Of a stretch of 64,000 nt of DNA, positions 47,959-60,699 are shown in pieces. Origin of the DNA: Juglans regia (Eukaryota > Streptophyta > Magnoliopsida > Fagales > Juglandaceae); NCBI RefSeq assembly GCF_001411555.2, contig NC_049901.1:31747838-31811837 (forward strand). Reading direction: 5' to 3'. Position numbers and translations under genes: made by a program. Each line of letters opens with the position of its first letter. The stretch's first letter is position 1. The notes beneath the pieces were generated by a model, which worked only from the letters and a program-made list of their open reading frames with translations, did not search any database and was not told where the DNA came from.

Positions 47959-50900
47959 ATGGTGCTTCTTCGACAGCAACAAGCCCCTTCGCGTAAAAGA
48001 CCCTCCTCCTCCTCCCCCTTCGTTCCACCCTTCCCTCCTCCCAAATCCGCCAAAACCCTGCAGCAATACGATGTCCTGGAAACCGCCCCTGCAGTAGACA
48101 CCATGGTGTCGGTTCTGGCAGACGCCGGGTGCACCCTCATCAACCCGGCGGGCCCACCTTGCCTCCCCTCCGATCCCCACCAGTTCCGCCGCCGCCTCCA
48201 TCGCCTCTTCTCCTCTTCCCAAAATGCCCCTTCTCTCCGCTCCGATTTCCTCTCCGGCTTCTCTTCCTACATCCATTCCCCTCCTAATCTTCGCAGGTCA
48301 GTTGTTTTACATTTTTTATTGTTTTCTCACATTCTGATTCTTCCTGGACTTATGTTATGTCTAGTATCTCTTAGGCTCATTTGGCTTATGTTATGTTTTC
48401 CGTTCGACTTCCTAATCTGGCTCCTTTTTTCTCATATTTTCTTGGCAAGCAAACTGCCTGATTCTCTGGGATAGATTATAGGAAAACCGGGGGGGAGAGA
48501 GAGAGAACATAGGATTCTTTTAACATGTTCGGCTTATATGCTTAGATAGAGAATCGTAAATTTCCAGTATTTTAATTTTGCGTTTTTCTTATTTTTCTCT
48601 GCGACCAAATGGTGGGTATTTTTAGTTTACCAAAACAACCTAACTTCTATTTGTAGTTTTAATTATGTTCGTCCGTAAAAAAAAAAGACCTTGTTCGATG
48701 TGAACTGTGAAGTATTTTTCCAAAATCTCAAAAAATTCAGGCTTCTTACATGTGTGCAGAGTTCTCATTTCTATAAATCCTGATGGTCTTAGTTCCACCA
48801 GAAGTGAGAGCATTGTCCGACATCTGTTACTGGTCCCATCTGTCCAACTAGACCTTCAGAGCATGCTCCTTGAGAAACTTCCAGAATATTTCGATGCATG
48901 TCCAGAACATTCAGGAGCGTCATTATCACTTGAAGATGATGTTGCTAGGCTTATTATTAATCAGTTTCGGTGGCTTGATTTTATTGTCGATCACAATGTC
49001 TTCACTAATAAATTGATGCAAGTCCTCTCGATTTGCCCTTCACACTTGAAGAAGGAGATCATTGGATCATTGCCCGAGATTATTGGTGATCAAAACAATA
49101 AGATTGTGGTTGAGGGCCTGGAACAAATGCTTCAAGAGGATTCCACTATCATTGTACCAGTGCTTGACTCTCTTTCAAACCTTAAGCTGGATGATCAGTT
49201 GCAAGAACAGGTTTTCCATAATCTCTTCCATTGAGTTTCTGGTACTAAAAATATATATTCAGGAAACAAGTATTTTAGTCCTATCTATATTGTTGTTTAG
49301 GTTTGTAATAATGCAAAACTTGACACATGATTGAATTCAGCTTAATAAAATGAAGGTTTCTGCTTTTTCATATCCCCAACAATAATAAGTATGAGAAAAA
49401 CTTGATTTTTGTTCTCTGCATTAAGATTTACAGAAATCTTTTTTTATTTTTTATAAGTAAGAAAGACAATTTTATTACTTCAAATTAAATAGGCGATGTC
49501 CATGTACATATGAAGTATACAAAAGAAAATGCCTAAATACATTCTAAGAAGCGGAAAACGATAACAAAAGATCACGAATAGAAGCTCCATTAATTACTAA
49601 AGCAGAAAACCAAAGCAATGAAGAGTGCACAAAAAAATTCTGAAGTTCCTCCACAGTACGCTCTTATCATTGAAACACCGCTCATTCCTTTTCATCCAAA
49701 TACACCACATAAGACACAAAGGAACCATCTTCAAAACCGCATCCACTTGAGAGCAACCATGTAGCTCGTTCCAACACACTAGAAGATCAACCACTCTCAA
49801 AGGCATCATCCAAGCCAACCCTGTTCGACAAAAAATTTCATTTCACAAAGCCCTTGCCACAGTACAATGCAAAATTATATAATTCACAGATTCCCTATGG
49901 TTCTTACACATGAAATACCAATTCATGACAATAAGACCAAGTTTTCTCAAATTATCCATCGTTAAGATTTTCCCAATAGATGCAGTCCATATAAAAAAAG
50001 CAACTTTGGTAGGCACGTGAGACCTCCAAATACTCTTCCAAGGAAAAGGAGGACTACTCTGAACAATCAACAGCTTATAATATGAACGAACAGTAAACTT
50101 TTTACTCCACTTGGACTTCCACAACATCCTATCCCCATCATTACCACCAAGTCTCAAAGAGTATAAAAAACTGAAGACAGCTGAAACTTAATCAATTTCC
50201 CAATCCTGAACAGCTCTTGTAAAACAAACATCCCACTAAAAAGATCCATTAGAACAGACTAGCAGATCAGAAACATATGCATTCTGATTAGAAACCAGAC
50301 GAAAAATGGCCGGAAACACCCTATTGAGGGCTCGATCACCACACCAAATATCAACCTAAAAATGAATCCTAGAACTCTCTCCAAGAGCATAACTAACATG
50401 TTTAACAAAACTCTCCCAACCCTTTCTAATGAACTTCCAAAGACTCGCACCATATGCCCCCCTTACCTCATTAGAGCACCAACCCCCCTAAGCACTACCA
50501 TATTTCCGATCAATAACCTCCCTCCAAAGTGACTACCCTTCCAATTGATATCTTCATAACCATTTCCCCAACAAAGCTTTATTGAAAATCCTCAAATTAC
50601 GAACCCCCAGACCTCCATTCGAAATAGGAGAACAAACTTTATTTCAACTAACAAGATGGAATTTAGTTTTCTCTCCCATTCCACCCCACAAGAAAGAATG
50701 AAATAACTTCTTGATCCAGTTGGCCACCCCTGTAGGCAATGGGAATCAAGATAGAAAATAAGTGAGAAGCTTGGAAAGGGTACTCTTAATTAAAGTAATT
50801 CTGCCCCCTTTTGATAAATACAACTGCTTCAAAGCAGCCAACATTTTCTCAATTTTCTCAACAACCTTATCCCAAATAGCATTAACCTTAAAAGATGCCC

Positions 50901-53900
50901 CAATGGAAGACCTAAATATTTCATTGGCAGAGAAGCAACTTTACAACCCAACAAACTCACCAAACAATTAATGTTGTGCACTTGCCCCACCGGAACCATC
51001 TCAGACTTTCCAAGATTCACCTTAAGGCCAGAGACAACTTCAAAAAATAATAACACAACCCTTAAGGCTTGAATTTGACACGATTCAAATAACAAAAAAT
51101 AAGAGTGTCAACTGTAAAAAGAAGATGAGAAAGTGTGATAGACCCATTATTGGCATTTTCCACCCAAAAACCGGATGCAACCTCCGCCATTCGACCCAAC
51201 ACCTCCATGATAATAACAAAAAGCAAAGGGGATAAAGGGTTCCCTTATCTCAAACCACAATTAACATAATTTCTCATGTAAACGGGTTGAATTAATCCGC
51301 ATAACCCATTTTACTTGATTAACATAATTTCACATAAAAATTAAAATTTGTATTTATTAGTAGCCATAATATCTAAAAATAATAATTAGACTACCCACTA
51401 ATAAAAAATATCAATATTTTTCAGATTTTAACTTATAATAAAATCAATATTATAATCTCAATATTAACAAATATGAGTATAGGTTCAGAATTATATTCTC
51501 AACAATAAAAAAGATAAGCATATTGAAAAATACCAATATTACAATCCAACAATAATAAAATTGTGATTGTGAGTAAAAATCTAAATGGGTAATAATGGGT
51601 TGGTTTCGTGTTAAGCTGGTTAACCTGTTAATGACTCGTTTATAAATCATGTCTTAACGGGTCAACCTGTTTTGACTTGAACCCGTTAACATCAGATCCA
51701 AACTCGCTAATTTCGTGTCGTGTTCATGTTGGGTTTATAAATTGTATCATATATTGCCACTCCTAGGTTATAGGATTCCTTTTTGGTTTGATATTTGGTG
51801 TTGTGTTATTGTTATGGATTGGCATTTCATGTATAAGAAGCTTGGAGAATCTTTGGATCATTTACTTTTGCATTGTGAGGTGGCAAGGGCTTTGTGGGAT
51901 GGTGCTTTTTGTAGAGCCAGGTTGGCTTAGGTGATGCCTTTGAGAGTGGTTGATCTTCTTGCGTGTTGGAACAAGCTATGGTTGCTCTCAAGTGGATGTG
52001 GCTTGGAAGATGGTTTCTTTGTGTCTTATGCGGTGTATTTTGATGGAAATGAATGAATGGTGTTTCAATGATAAGGAGTGTACTTTGGAGGAACTTTGGA
52101 ATTTTTTTGTGCATTCTTTATTGTTTTGGTTTTCTGTTTTAGGTGTTTTCTTTTGTATACTTCTTGCGTACATGGGTATCGCCCATTTCATTCAATTTAA
52201 TAAAATTGTCTTTCTTACTTATCAAAAAAAAAAAAAAAAAAGAACACTAGGAACACCTTTTCTCATATGACTATCTAACCATTCATTAGCAACAAGTATA
52301 GAATCTAGGATTTGTCTCCCCCAAGTAGAGGCATTTTGGTGGTGAGAGATAATTTGCACTATCACCATACTCATACGATTAGCAAGTACCTTCGAAATTA
52401 TCTCGTAAACGCCACTCACAAGGCTAATAGTACAAAAATCCTTTAACTCAAAAGCCCCAGTTTTCTGAGAAATGAGAGCAATGAAGGTCGTAGTGAGAGA
52501 TTTTTCAAACTTTTTAAAAGAAAAGAACTCCTGAAAAACCCACATGACATCTTCTTTCACAATATCCTAGCAGACATGGAAAAAGATCATTGAAAATTCA
52601 TTCGGACCGGGAGCTTTATCTTTAAACATCCCACTAACTACCTGAAAAAAATCATCTTCGTCAAACAATCTCTCCAACCAACTTGCACATCGAGGATCAA
52701 GAGAATCAAAAGCCAAACCATCATGTTTAGGCCTCGAAGAAGTTGGTTCAGTGAGAAGACCTTCATAATAATGCGTAATATTTTACTTATCAAAAACAAT
52801 AATGCACAATATGATCCTGAATCTCATGTGGAGATGAAATCACACAATTATCAGAATGAAGCAACTCAATGGCATCGCTATGCTGATGTGAGTTGACCAT
52901 TCTGTAAAATACTTTAGTGCATTTATCCTCCTCTTTCAACCAGAGAGCCCTTGATTTTCGCCGCCAAGAAATCTCCATCGACAATACCCTCTCTAGATCA
53001 GCCACCACCAATTTTTTTTTTCTCCACAAAATCTCCTCAGAAGGAACCCCATTCTCCTCCCCAACCTCCCAAACATGCAACTCTAATAGAGAATATTTCT
53101 GGCTGTCAATATTCCCAAAAACTTATGCACTTCACTTCTTTAAATCGAGTTTCTAGGCTTTAAGCTTATCATCAAGGATAAGACTCGGAGTACTTGAGAA
53201 CTGATAAGAAGACCACCAACTCCTAACCTTATCAACAAACTATTAGGTCCTAACCACATGTTTTTGAACTTAAAATACCTTTGACCTACATGAATACCAC
53301 CACAATCTAGCAAAATTGGGAAATGATTCGAAAATGGGCGAGACAATCTCTTTTGGCACAGCTCCAGGTACTGAACCTCCCAAGAAGGAGAAATAAAGAA
53401 ACCTAATGGTGCATTGGGCCTTCCAATGAAATATGGAGTCTTGGAAGTTTTTAGGATATGGGGAAATAAGACAAGTCACTTAGTTGAGTTGGAGCTTCTC
53501 GTTTAGTTTGCAGTTCTAAGAATCTTGTTTTGCCATATGTCTAAGTTCTCTCTCTCACTTCAATTTGTAGGTAATTACCATTGCATTATCAAGCATCCGA
53601 ACAATTGATGCCGAGCACATGCCATATCTACTTAGATTTCTGCTGCTTTCAGCAACACCAGTGAACGTTCGGAGAATAGTCTTACATATTCGTGAGCAGT
53701 TAAAATTTGTTGGACTATCAAATTCTCGTGCATCACAACACAACAAACTCAAAGGAAAGTCACTAGTAGACAACACAGAGGCTTCTATTCTCGATGCCTT
53801 AAGATCAAGTCTACGATTCAGGAATGTATGCCCTCCACCATATTATATCTTCAGAATTGCTATTTGAATTTAATGTAACCTTTTGCATTTGCTGCTATGC

Positions 53901-56900
53901 ACAGTTTCTCTGTCAGGAGATTTTGAAAGAATTGAATTGCCTTGAAAAGCCTCGGGATCACAAAGTCATTGACATATGGCTCCTTGTGCTCATATATGGT
54001 AATGGGGAGTCCCTACAGAAGAGCATTGAAAAGATGTTCAAGAAGAAAATTATTGAAGATTGCATTCAGGAAGTTATGCTCGATCAGTGCATATGTGGGA
54101 ATAAGGAATTGGTTCAGGTGTCTATAACAAAGATTTCGTTTAAGGATTATTTCATTTCACTTTTATATATTTTGAATTTCTATCTGGGTGTCTCATTAAT
54201 TTTGAATAGGATTATTTCCCATCGTTTCTTTCCTTGTCTGAGTACCTGTTGGCTTGCAAAGAACAAAGAGCTCGGGAGTTTGGCATTCACATGTATATTT
54301 GTCTGTTCGAAGAGTTCCTTGATAATTATTCAAGACAGGAAGTAAGCAGCTTGATAACTAATTTTGTGATTTATTTATGATGGAAAGTAAGTTTTCTGGG
54401 AACTCTTGGTTGTGGTTTCTTTGCAGGTTCTTGGGGCACTAGTTACCCATGTTGGATCTGGTGTAAGTTTTGAAGTGCAGTCTGCTTTGGAGACCATGGT
54501 TCTGCTGGCCTCCAAATATGCACATGATTTGCTTCCTCTTTCTTGTCACATAAATGGTATCTTCTTTGTCCTGCCTAGAGTCATGTTCATTTTGTCAAGT
54601 TGTCAATTGCGAGATACCTTGATGTGTTCTTCATTCTGAAATCCAGGTATTTTGGATTACTTGGAGGGATTTAGTGTTGAGAATCTACACAAGGTATATT
54701 ATTGTGTCATGGAAATCAGTAAAGTGTTCTACTTGCCGTTGTTTCACTGGCTTTATGGTTGTGCAGGTTTATGAGGTTTTTAGCCATTTATCACTTTCAG
54801 CTCGATCAAATTCAGCTTCGTTTGGATCTTCTGTTGCAAATGAACTATTAATGATCATAAGAAAGCAGGTAGTGTAAAAGCCGATTTCGCACGGAATTAA
54901 TATATCATTTGCTTTTGTGGTTTTAAAGAAAAGAAGTGCTTTTGAGCAAATGTGTGGTTTTGGGTATTTATGCTTTTGTTGTAATTGTTGTCTCTTTCCC
55001 ATCTTTAATAATTGTGAAGTGACTAAATATATGCTGCCCCTCCCACTAGGTAGGCAATCCAGATCCAAAGTTTAAGAAGATGGGCTTAATCGGAACTCTG
55101 AAGCTAGTTTCTTTTATGGGAGATAAAAGTAGTGCTTCCTATGGCTCCACATCTCAGGTAGGCCCTAGTAATATTTATATTGGAGATCTTCCATAGGTGA
55201 TGGCACTGGGTGCTAATATGATTACTTTGTTGCTGACTTAGTGTATGGATTTTATTGTAATTAGTAAAAATATAGAGTATGACCGCTTATATAAAATGCA
55301 TACAAATTTTTTCTTTTACAAAAATCTACATGGAAGCATACATGCATACATACATTTATATGAATTAGTATGTACGTGTGTACGTGTGTCTGCGTGTATA
55401 TATATAGTAGTGAGTGGGTAATATACTGTCTTACATGCACATATCCTGTATAAACTTCATTAATCTGTCAGATTCTACAACTACGTCATGCCATGTGCTG
55501 TGGGTGTGTTTTAACATATTCAGATTTTGTATAAGCATGCTTTTAATCTTGGTCATGTCTAGATAGAGGAAAAATGCGAGTTTTAAGGCTGCCAGGGGCT
55601 GCTGAGAGCAACCCTTTTTTGCAGTATTTTCGTGAGAACTTAGCAATCACAATTCACAATGTGGAGGTTTCTAGCGAAATTTGTGACATGTTTCAAGACT
55701 ATTCTTGAGCATAATCTGACCTAGGCTTCTTGTTAATCAAGCCATATTCAGGCTTGCTTACGCCTTCTTCCTACGATTGAGAGGTTGTCACTGAGCATTC
55801 CTAGTGACACGGGAAGATAGGTCATATGGCAAGGCAAGGCAAGGCCATACTCCCATTTGGGAGGACATCGTATTTTTAATATTTCATTTATCCACCTTTA
55901 AATTAACTATAAACAGAGAGAAAAAAATAATATGAGAAACATGCGCTCAAGCACCCAAACTATTGTACAAAGGCAAAAATCAATATTTTCTGTCTTGGAT
56001 CTCTTGATACTTGGCAAAATGATACACTGACAGAACGACATTGTTGTTTGTCACCCCAACACCAACCAAGAAATAGACTTTTCGTTTGGCTGTCTTCCTC
56101 AGATCATAACATTTTTCCACTGTGACACTGTCACAGAAATGCTAGTTGGTAAAGTGATTTATTTCGGTAATCTTTTGATTGACCATGTAAACTAACTGAA
56201 TATCTCCAATAACAACAAATAGGCTATAGAAAAATTAATCATGAACCATCCTGAAATTGGGAACAAAACAAAACAAAACACAGCAGAAAAGACTTGTAAA
56301 CTACCCAAGCAGCCAAACACAGCAATTGGGATTTTTTTTTTTTTTCAGTCAGAAGCTTGCCTTGTAAATATTGTTACTTTTGGCTTGTAGAAGGGAAAAA
56401 CAACATATTTTTTTCAACCCAGGAAAAAATACTGAGAAGACGACATTGTTGTTTGACACCATAATAGCAACCAAGAATTTGATCTCTCGTTTTGGTTGTC
56501 TTCCTTGTGTTATCAACATTACTGCTCCTCAAGTGCAGAAACTGTAGTTACTGAGATATGAAACACTGCTTTAATCTGCTGTAATCCAGTGGCTGCAGCA
56601 ACAATTCTTGTAAGCCCCCGATAATGATAACGTATAACAAAAATTTAAAAGAAAATGCCAAATCATTCGTAGTTGATGATCTAGATTAACTCCGTTGTGT
56701 GAGGCACGTCGATCTAGGTGTCGGAGAAAACATTGAGAACCAATAAAAAAGGGCAGGAAGTGCCCTGATACTGAGTTAACTAATGAAAAGAAATGGAAAA
56801 CAGAAAGAAAATGCACAAAATTAATGTGATAAAGCCTATTATGATAATCTTACGACAGGAAGTGCCTGCTATATGCCTTCTTCAGTGTTGAAATTATATA

Positions 56901-57819
56901 AGAGCTGATGATCTTTTAGTGCCTTTGTATGCCAATGAGTTATTTGAAATGCAATAATATTGTAGGAGTGTGTTCACCATTCCTGGATTTTATGGGTACA
57001 GAAATCAAATTGTGAAGAGGCATTGGAACTTCTGAAAGCTTCACTGGAGTCTTGCAGACGGTACCCCTTACCATTGATACTGTTTTATGATGAACTGACC
57101 GCAATGTTGGACAATGGAGCTCTTCATACGTCAATTATGGAGCTGTAAGTTAAGTTTAACAAACTGATTTATCTTATCGCTAGTAGCAATACCAAGAAAT
57201 GGCTTCATTACATTTTATTTTCTCTAAAAAATTTGCTTGTATATTGTAGGATTGTGAAACATGTAGGAGAGTTTGAATCTGTTTTTCTGTCCGATCTTGA
57301 TGGTGGGAAAATGCCTTTGAAGGAATCATATTGTGGTTTAGAAGGTAAGTTTTATGATTTACTCTGTTTAGTTCCCAAAATCATAAAAGAAAGTGGATTA
57401 TCTTGGGCAGTAGATTGAGCACCTTTTCTGCTTATTCCTTTCAGGTGAATTGTGGATGAACTTGGATGGTGATATATCTCCTGTTTGTTTGAACATTTTG
57501 CCATTGGCTTCCTCTTCCCTGCAGTATTGTTTTGGCCATGCTCTCCCATGTATCACTTCAGAACTTGCCCAAATTTTACTGAATGCTGAAGTTAAAATTT
57601 TGTTTTGTGCAGGTCAGCTTCCTTGCAGTTTCTTCCTGCTAACTTCCTCTTACTATCCACTGTAAGTGCATGGTCCTTTTGGTAGTGGGAAAAAAATAAA
57701 TAATGGAAAATTAATTGTTAGTTTCTATCTGTTGTCAGATTGAGAGGTCAACAAATCAAGGATCTCTTGAAGGAATTGATGCTCTACTTGGCTGCCCTTT
57801 GCACCTTCCTTCATCTAAG
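47959..57819 (+). CDS. FANCD2: FANCD2 homologue, Fanconi anaemia group D2 protein (5' part of gene, 14 exons)
   Basis: Exons by splice-site and phase matching: 47959-48296, 48760-49210, 53571-53825, 53905-54117, 54210-54341, 54427-54556, 54647-54693, 54767-54868, 55050-55157, 57002-57144 (or from 56966, 12 codons longer), 57250-57344, 57445-57523, 57613-57661 and 57739-57819. All junctions are GT-AG and keep the frame, giving about 741 codons. Recognised FANCD2 blocks are [89 protein letters not shown] and [14 protein letters not shown]565 (codon 55074-55076, in KFKKMGLIG) aligns with the lysine monoubiquitinated in vertebrates (KYKLIGIIG). Family role: with FANCI it clamps DNA during interstrand-crosslink repair in the nucleus; plant copies also affect meiotic recombination. 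The C-terminal half is not in the window. Confidence 0.93.
49440..51262 (-). mobile_element. LINE fragment in FANCD2 intron 2 (3' half, minus strand)
   Basis: Poly-A/3' end at about 49440-49457, then zf-RVT sequence (50157-49843: [40 protein letters not shown]), the RT C-terminal part (51095-50829: [27 protein letters not shown]) and, at its left edge near 51250, a degenerate LR-GNPLSPL block. Stops and frameshifts are frequent. It appears to be the 3' part of the same insertion whose 5' part lies at 52243-53400. Confidence 0.88.
51263..51740. repeat. AT-rich repeat with CGGGTT/AACCCG motifs
   Basis: AT-rich segment whose left edge has ACGGGTTGAATTAATCC and whose right part has several AACGGGTCAACCTG and AACCCGTTAAC words. 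It resembles a plant non-autonomous repeat that I cannot classify. Confidence 0.45.
51741..52242 (+). mobile_element. LINE 3' tail in FANCD2 intron 2 (plus strand)
   Basis: Translates in pieces as [20 protein letters not shown] and [12 protein letters not shown], the zf-RVT end of a LINE ORF2. It is followed by a 3' UTR ending CTTACTTATC and an 18-base A-run at 52225-52242. It is 5'-truncated and lies in opposite orientation to the surrounding LINE. Confidence 0.88.
52243..53400 (-). mobile_element. LINE fragment in FANCD2 intron 2 (5' half, minus strand)
   Basis: The minus strand reads the end of the endonuclease (53346-53140: [17 protein letters not shown]), the linker (53080-52790: [20 protein letters not shown]) and the start of RT (52560-52243: [34 protein letters not shown]). 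It stops at GVPSV, where the opposed LINE tail begins. About 60 codons of RT expected between this part and 51262 are missing, so the interruption involved a deletion. Confidence 0.85.
55158..57001 (+). other. FANCD2 intron 9 with a direct repeat and simple sequence
   Basis: The largest FANCD2 intron after intron 2. It holds a CATACATG/TGTACGTGTG-rich tract at 55330-55410. Two direct copies of about 90-100 bases (GACGACATTGTTGTTTG...CGTTTTGGTTGTCTTCC type) lie at about 56032-56125 and 56437-56525. No exon-like sequence with FANCD2 similarity was seen here. Confidence 0.6.
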
Positions 57820-57939
57820 GTCATTCCAATAAAAATGGCTTTCTTAATGTAATCAATTGGTCTCTATACCTTTATGTGCCATTTTACTATGTGTTTTAGA
57901 GCATAAGGGATTCAGATTATTTTAGCTTTATCAATGTTT

Positions 57940-58550
57940 TTTTTTTTTTGGAGTAAGTGAGTGATTCACTGATTATATTAATGAAAAATGCCTGTGCAAA
58001 AGCTTAGTGCATACCCTAGACCAAGACAGATCAGTAACAGGTTCGTAAGGTGGCCTAAACCAACTAGGATAACACAATAAACTTCTTGGAGCTACCGGAG
58101 CTTAAGTTCATTCTCTGAAATGCCCCATAATCTTTATAGTTATCTAGTTTTATTGGGATGGCTTAAAACTACGAATGATGTTATATTTAATCTTCCCTGA
58201 TGCATAATGTCATGAATAACATCACACACATTCCTAACTTTGCTTCTGAAAGTTCTAGCATTCCTTTCCATCCAAATAGCATTAACTGCAGCAGCTAGTA
58301 TCTTTTGTAAAGTGGGAGATTTTCCTGTGAAGTTCTCACTCATCCATTGATTGTTCCTTCTCAACTTCTACAGATGATGGGTGGATATAGTAAGCAAGCA
58401 AGTACCATATGCACTCAAGCAAGGGGCAAGAATAGTAGACAGCGTCAAGATTCTCATATTGGATAGTTTCATAAGCTTGCAACTTGTCTTGAGTGTTCAA
58501 TATGTCATGGATCGCTAGCCAGATGATCTAGGTGTGATGCGGGAGATCTC
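57940..58550 (-). mobile_element. LINE 3' fragment downstream of FANCD2 exon 14 (minus strand)
   Basis: T-run at 57940-57951 marks the poly-A end. The minus strand translates as IIWLAIHDILNTQDKLQ (about 58530-58480) and AAAVNAIWMERNARTFRSKV (58290-58230), the zf-RVT end of a LINE ORF2. It is 5'-truncated. It lies in the presumed FANCD2 intron 14 or in downstream sequence. Confidence 0.82.
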
Positions 58551-58919
58551 AAGCCCTTTTAACAGAAACTATTCCCCCAGGATCACTAGTCCTTGAAGCT
58601 GATCATCTCTCATAGGATTCTCATAGGATTGGGCCTAAGTCTGTTATTGATTGTGTTTTTGTCTCTATCCAATTCACAGATTGAGCGATTGGCCTATTCA
58701 ACCCGTGCTGTAGTTGCTCCAACCGTTGCCTTCTTTCTTAACCCTGAATGAGACATTAACATATGGCAAGACGGTACTGATTGTCAAATTATAAGGAGAT
58801 GGATGGTCTACTACCCATCCCATATTTAAATTTTCCTCAAGTTATTGTTTTCAGCTTTAGAGTCTTACTTCATGCTTGTGAGCTTTTGCAATAGAGTTTT
58901 AGCTGCCAAAACCTTCACC
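58551..58919. other. sequence between opposed LINE fragments
   Basis: No FANCD2 exon and no recognisable protein. It contains a short direct repeat of TCTCATAGGATT near 58607-58628. Confidence 0.35.
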
Positions 58920-59578
58920 TCTAATACAATGTGTATGAATGGGGTTCCTTATGAGGAGCTCTTTTTGAGAAACAAAATCAGTGGTGGCTGATCTTGAGAG
59001 GGTGTTGTTGATGGAGGAGATTTCATGGCGGCAAAAATCAAGGGCTCTTTGGATGAAAAAGGAGGATAAATGTACTAAATTTTTTCATAGGATGGCCAAC
59101 TCACACCGGAGGAACAATGCTATTGTGATGCTTCATTCCGATAATAGTATGATTTCATCTCCATGTGAGATTCAGGATCTTATTGTGCATCAGTATGAAG
59201 GCCTTCTCACCGAACCAGCTTTTTGGAGGCCTAAACTTGATGGTTTGGCTTTTAATTCTCTTGATCCTCTTTGTGTGAGTTGGTTGGAGAGACTGTTTGA
59301 TGATGAGGTTTTTCAGGTTGTTAGTGGGATGGTTAAAGATAAAGCTCCTGGTATGGATGGATTTTCAATGGTCTTTTTCCAAGTTTGTTGGTAGATTGTG
59401 AAAGTAGTTGTTGTGTTCAGGAGTTCTTTTCCTTTAAAAAGTTGAAAAATCACTCAATGCTACTTTCATTGCTCTCATTTCTAAGAAACTTGGGGCTTCT
59501 GAGTTAAAGGAATTTCGTCCTATTAGTCTTGTAAGTGGGGTTTACAAGATAAAAGATAATTTGGAAGTTACTTGCTAA
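58920..59578 (+). mobile_element. LINE fragment, part 1 (plus strand), interrupted at 59578
   Basis: Translates as [37 protein letters not shown] and (other frame) [15 protein letters not shown], the segment from the endonuclease-RT linker to the first RT blocks. It is homologous to the minus-strand LINE at 52243-53080. The coding sequence breaks at LLAN (59578) and resumes at 61755. Confidence 0.88.
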
Positions 59579-60699
59579 TAGGGCTGAGAAAAAATCCGAA
59601 AATCCGACCCCGAATTCGACTCCGCTTCAACTCTGTTCCAGTTCTGCTCTGAGTCTATGTATACTTCATAGAATTGCTACCATACATAATCAAGTATAGA
59701 AATAAGTTAGACACTAGTATTTAAATCAGTCTAGTATAATAAATTAATAACACATATACTAATATTTAAGAGAACACCTTCACGCCGGTCGGGCTGTCCA
59801 ACCTCAAAAAACAGCCCTCCAATGACAGCTTGCCACATAAGTCGTTTAATCTACATCTCCTGCATTTGCCAACAGCTGATCAAAAAATTCAAGCTCTCCA
59901 ATCTTTCTCCCGTGCCTGACGGACTCACAAAAAAAGAAACATAATACTAAAGGGGAAAAACTTTCCATTTACAACGGTGGTAACATCTTCAACAAATTTA
60001 TCCGTAGCTGCAGAATCAAAGGACCCAAAACAGCATTAATCCACAAAAATAAAATCCAAGTGAAAAAGAGAGAAAAGATGAAGAAACCCCCGCTGCCCCT
60101 GGTTTCGGCTTATTTCGGCTTACTGGTTTCATGCAACATTTTGTGATTATTGGTTTGCGTTCAGTCATATCCATGCAGTCTGTCAAAATGTTATCCACAT
60201 AAGTTGTTTAATCTACATCTCCTGCTCTTTGTGACGGTGATTGCTCCGATTGTGTTTTACACCGACCGTGTCGCTACTTTTAACTCGTCTTTCTGTGAGT
60301 TTCTCTCTTCCTCCATGGCTTATTTACCTGGCTTTATGGGTCCAAACTTAAAATGTTCCAAGATCTGTTTTTGCTGTCAATTCTTATTGTAATACTTCAT
60401 CAGTCCCAAGTTTCAATTTATGGCTGCATTGGAGTTCATTAAAGTTTTTTCATTGAGTCATTGGAGTTTCTATGAGATATATATTCTTTTCCTAGAGGCC
60501 CTTTTTAATTAGGCTTTTGTTGGCAGCTGATTTTATTCTGTGTCTGGTTCACTTTTTCATTTTTGTGGTTCCTTTGGTTTCGGCTAAGGGGAAAGGGGAA
60601 AGGGGAAAAAAGGATTTTATTTCAAATGAGTTTTAATCAGGTGTGGTCTTCTGTAGTGTTTATTTAGACAAATTTCCTACATGTCTTAATATAAGTGGG

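Noticed and set aside
47571..48143. 190-codon open frame on the minus strand over the FANCD2 start
   Set aside because: It is antisense to FANCD2 exon 1 and the upstream MITE; composition follows the GC-rich exon and AT-rich MITE, and no domain is recognisable.
56966..57001. Twelve extra codons at the start of FANCD2 exon 10
   Set aside because: The upstream acceptor at 56964-56965 keeps the frame, but the acceptor at 57000-57001 has a better pyrimidine context and joins directly to the conserved [11 protein letters not shown] block. Kept as an alternative only.
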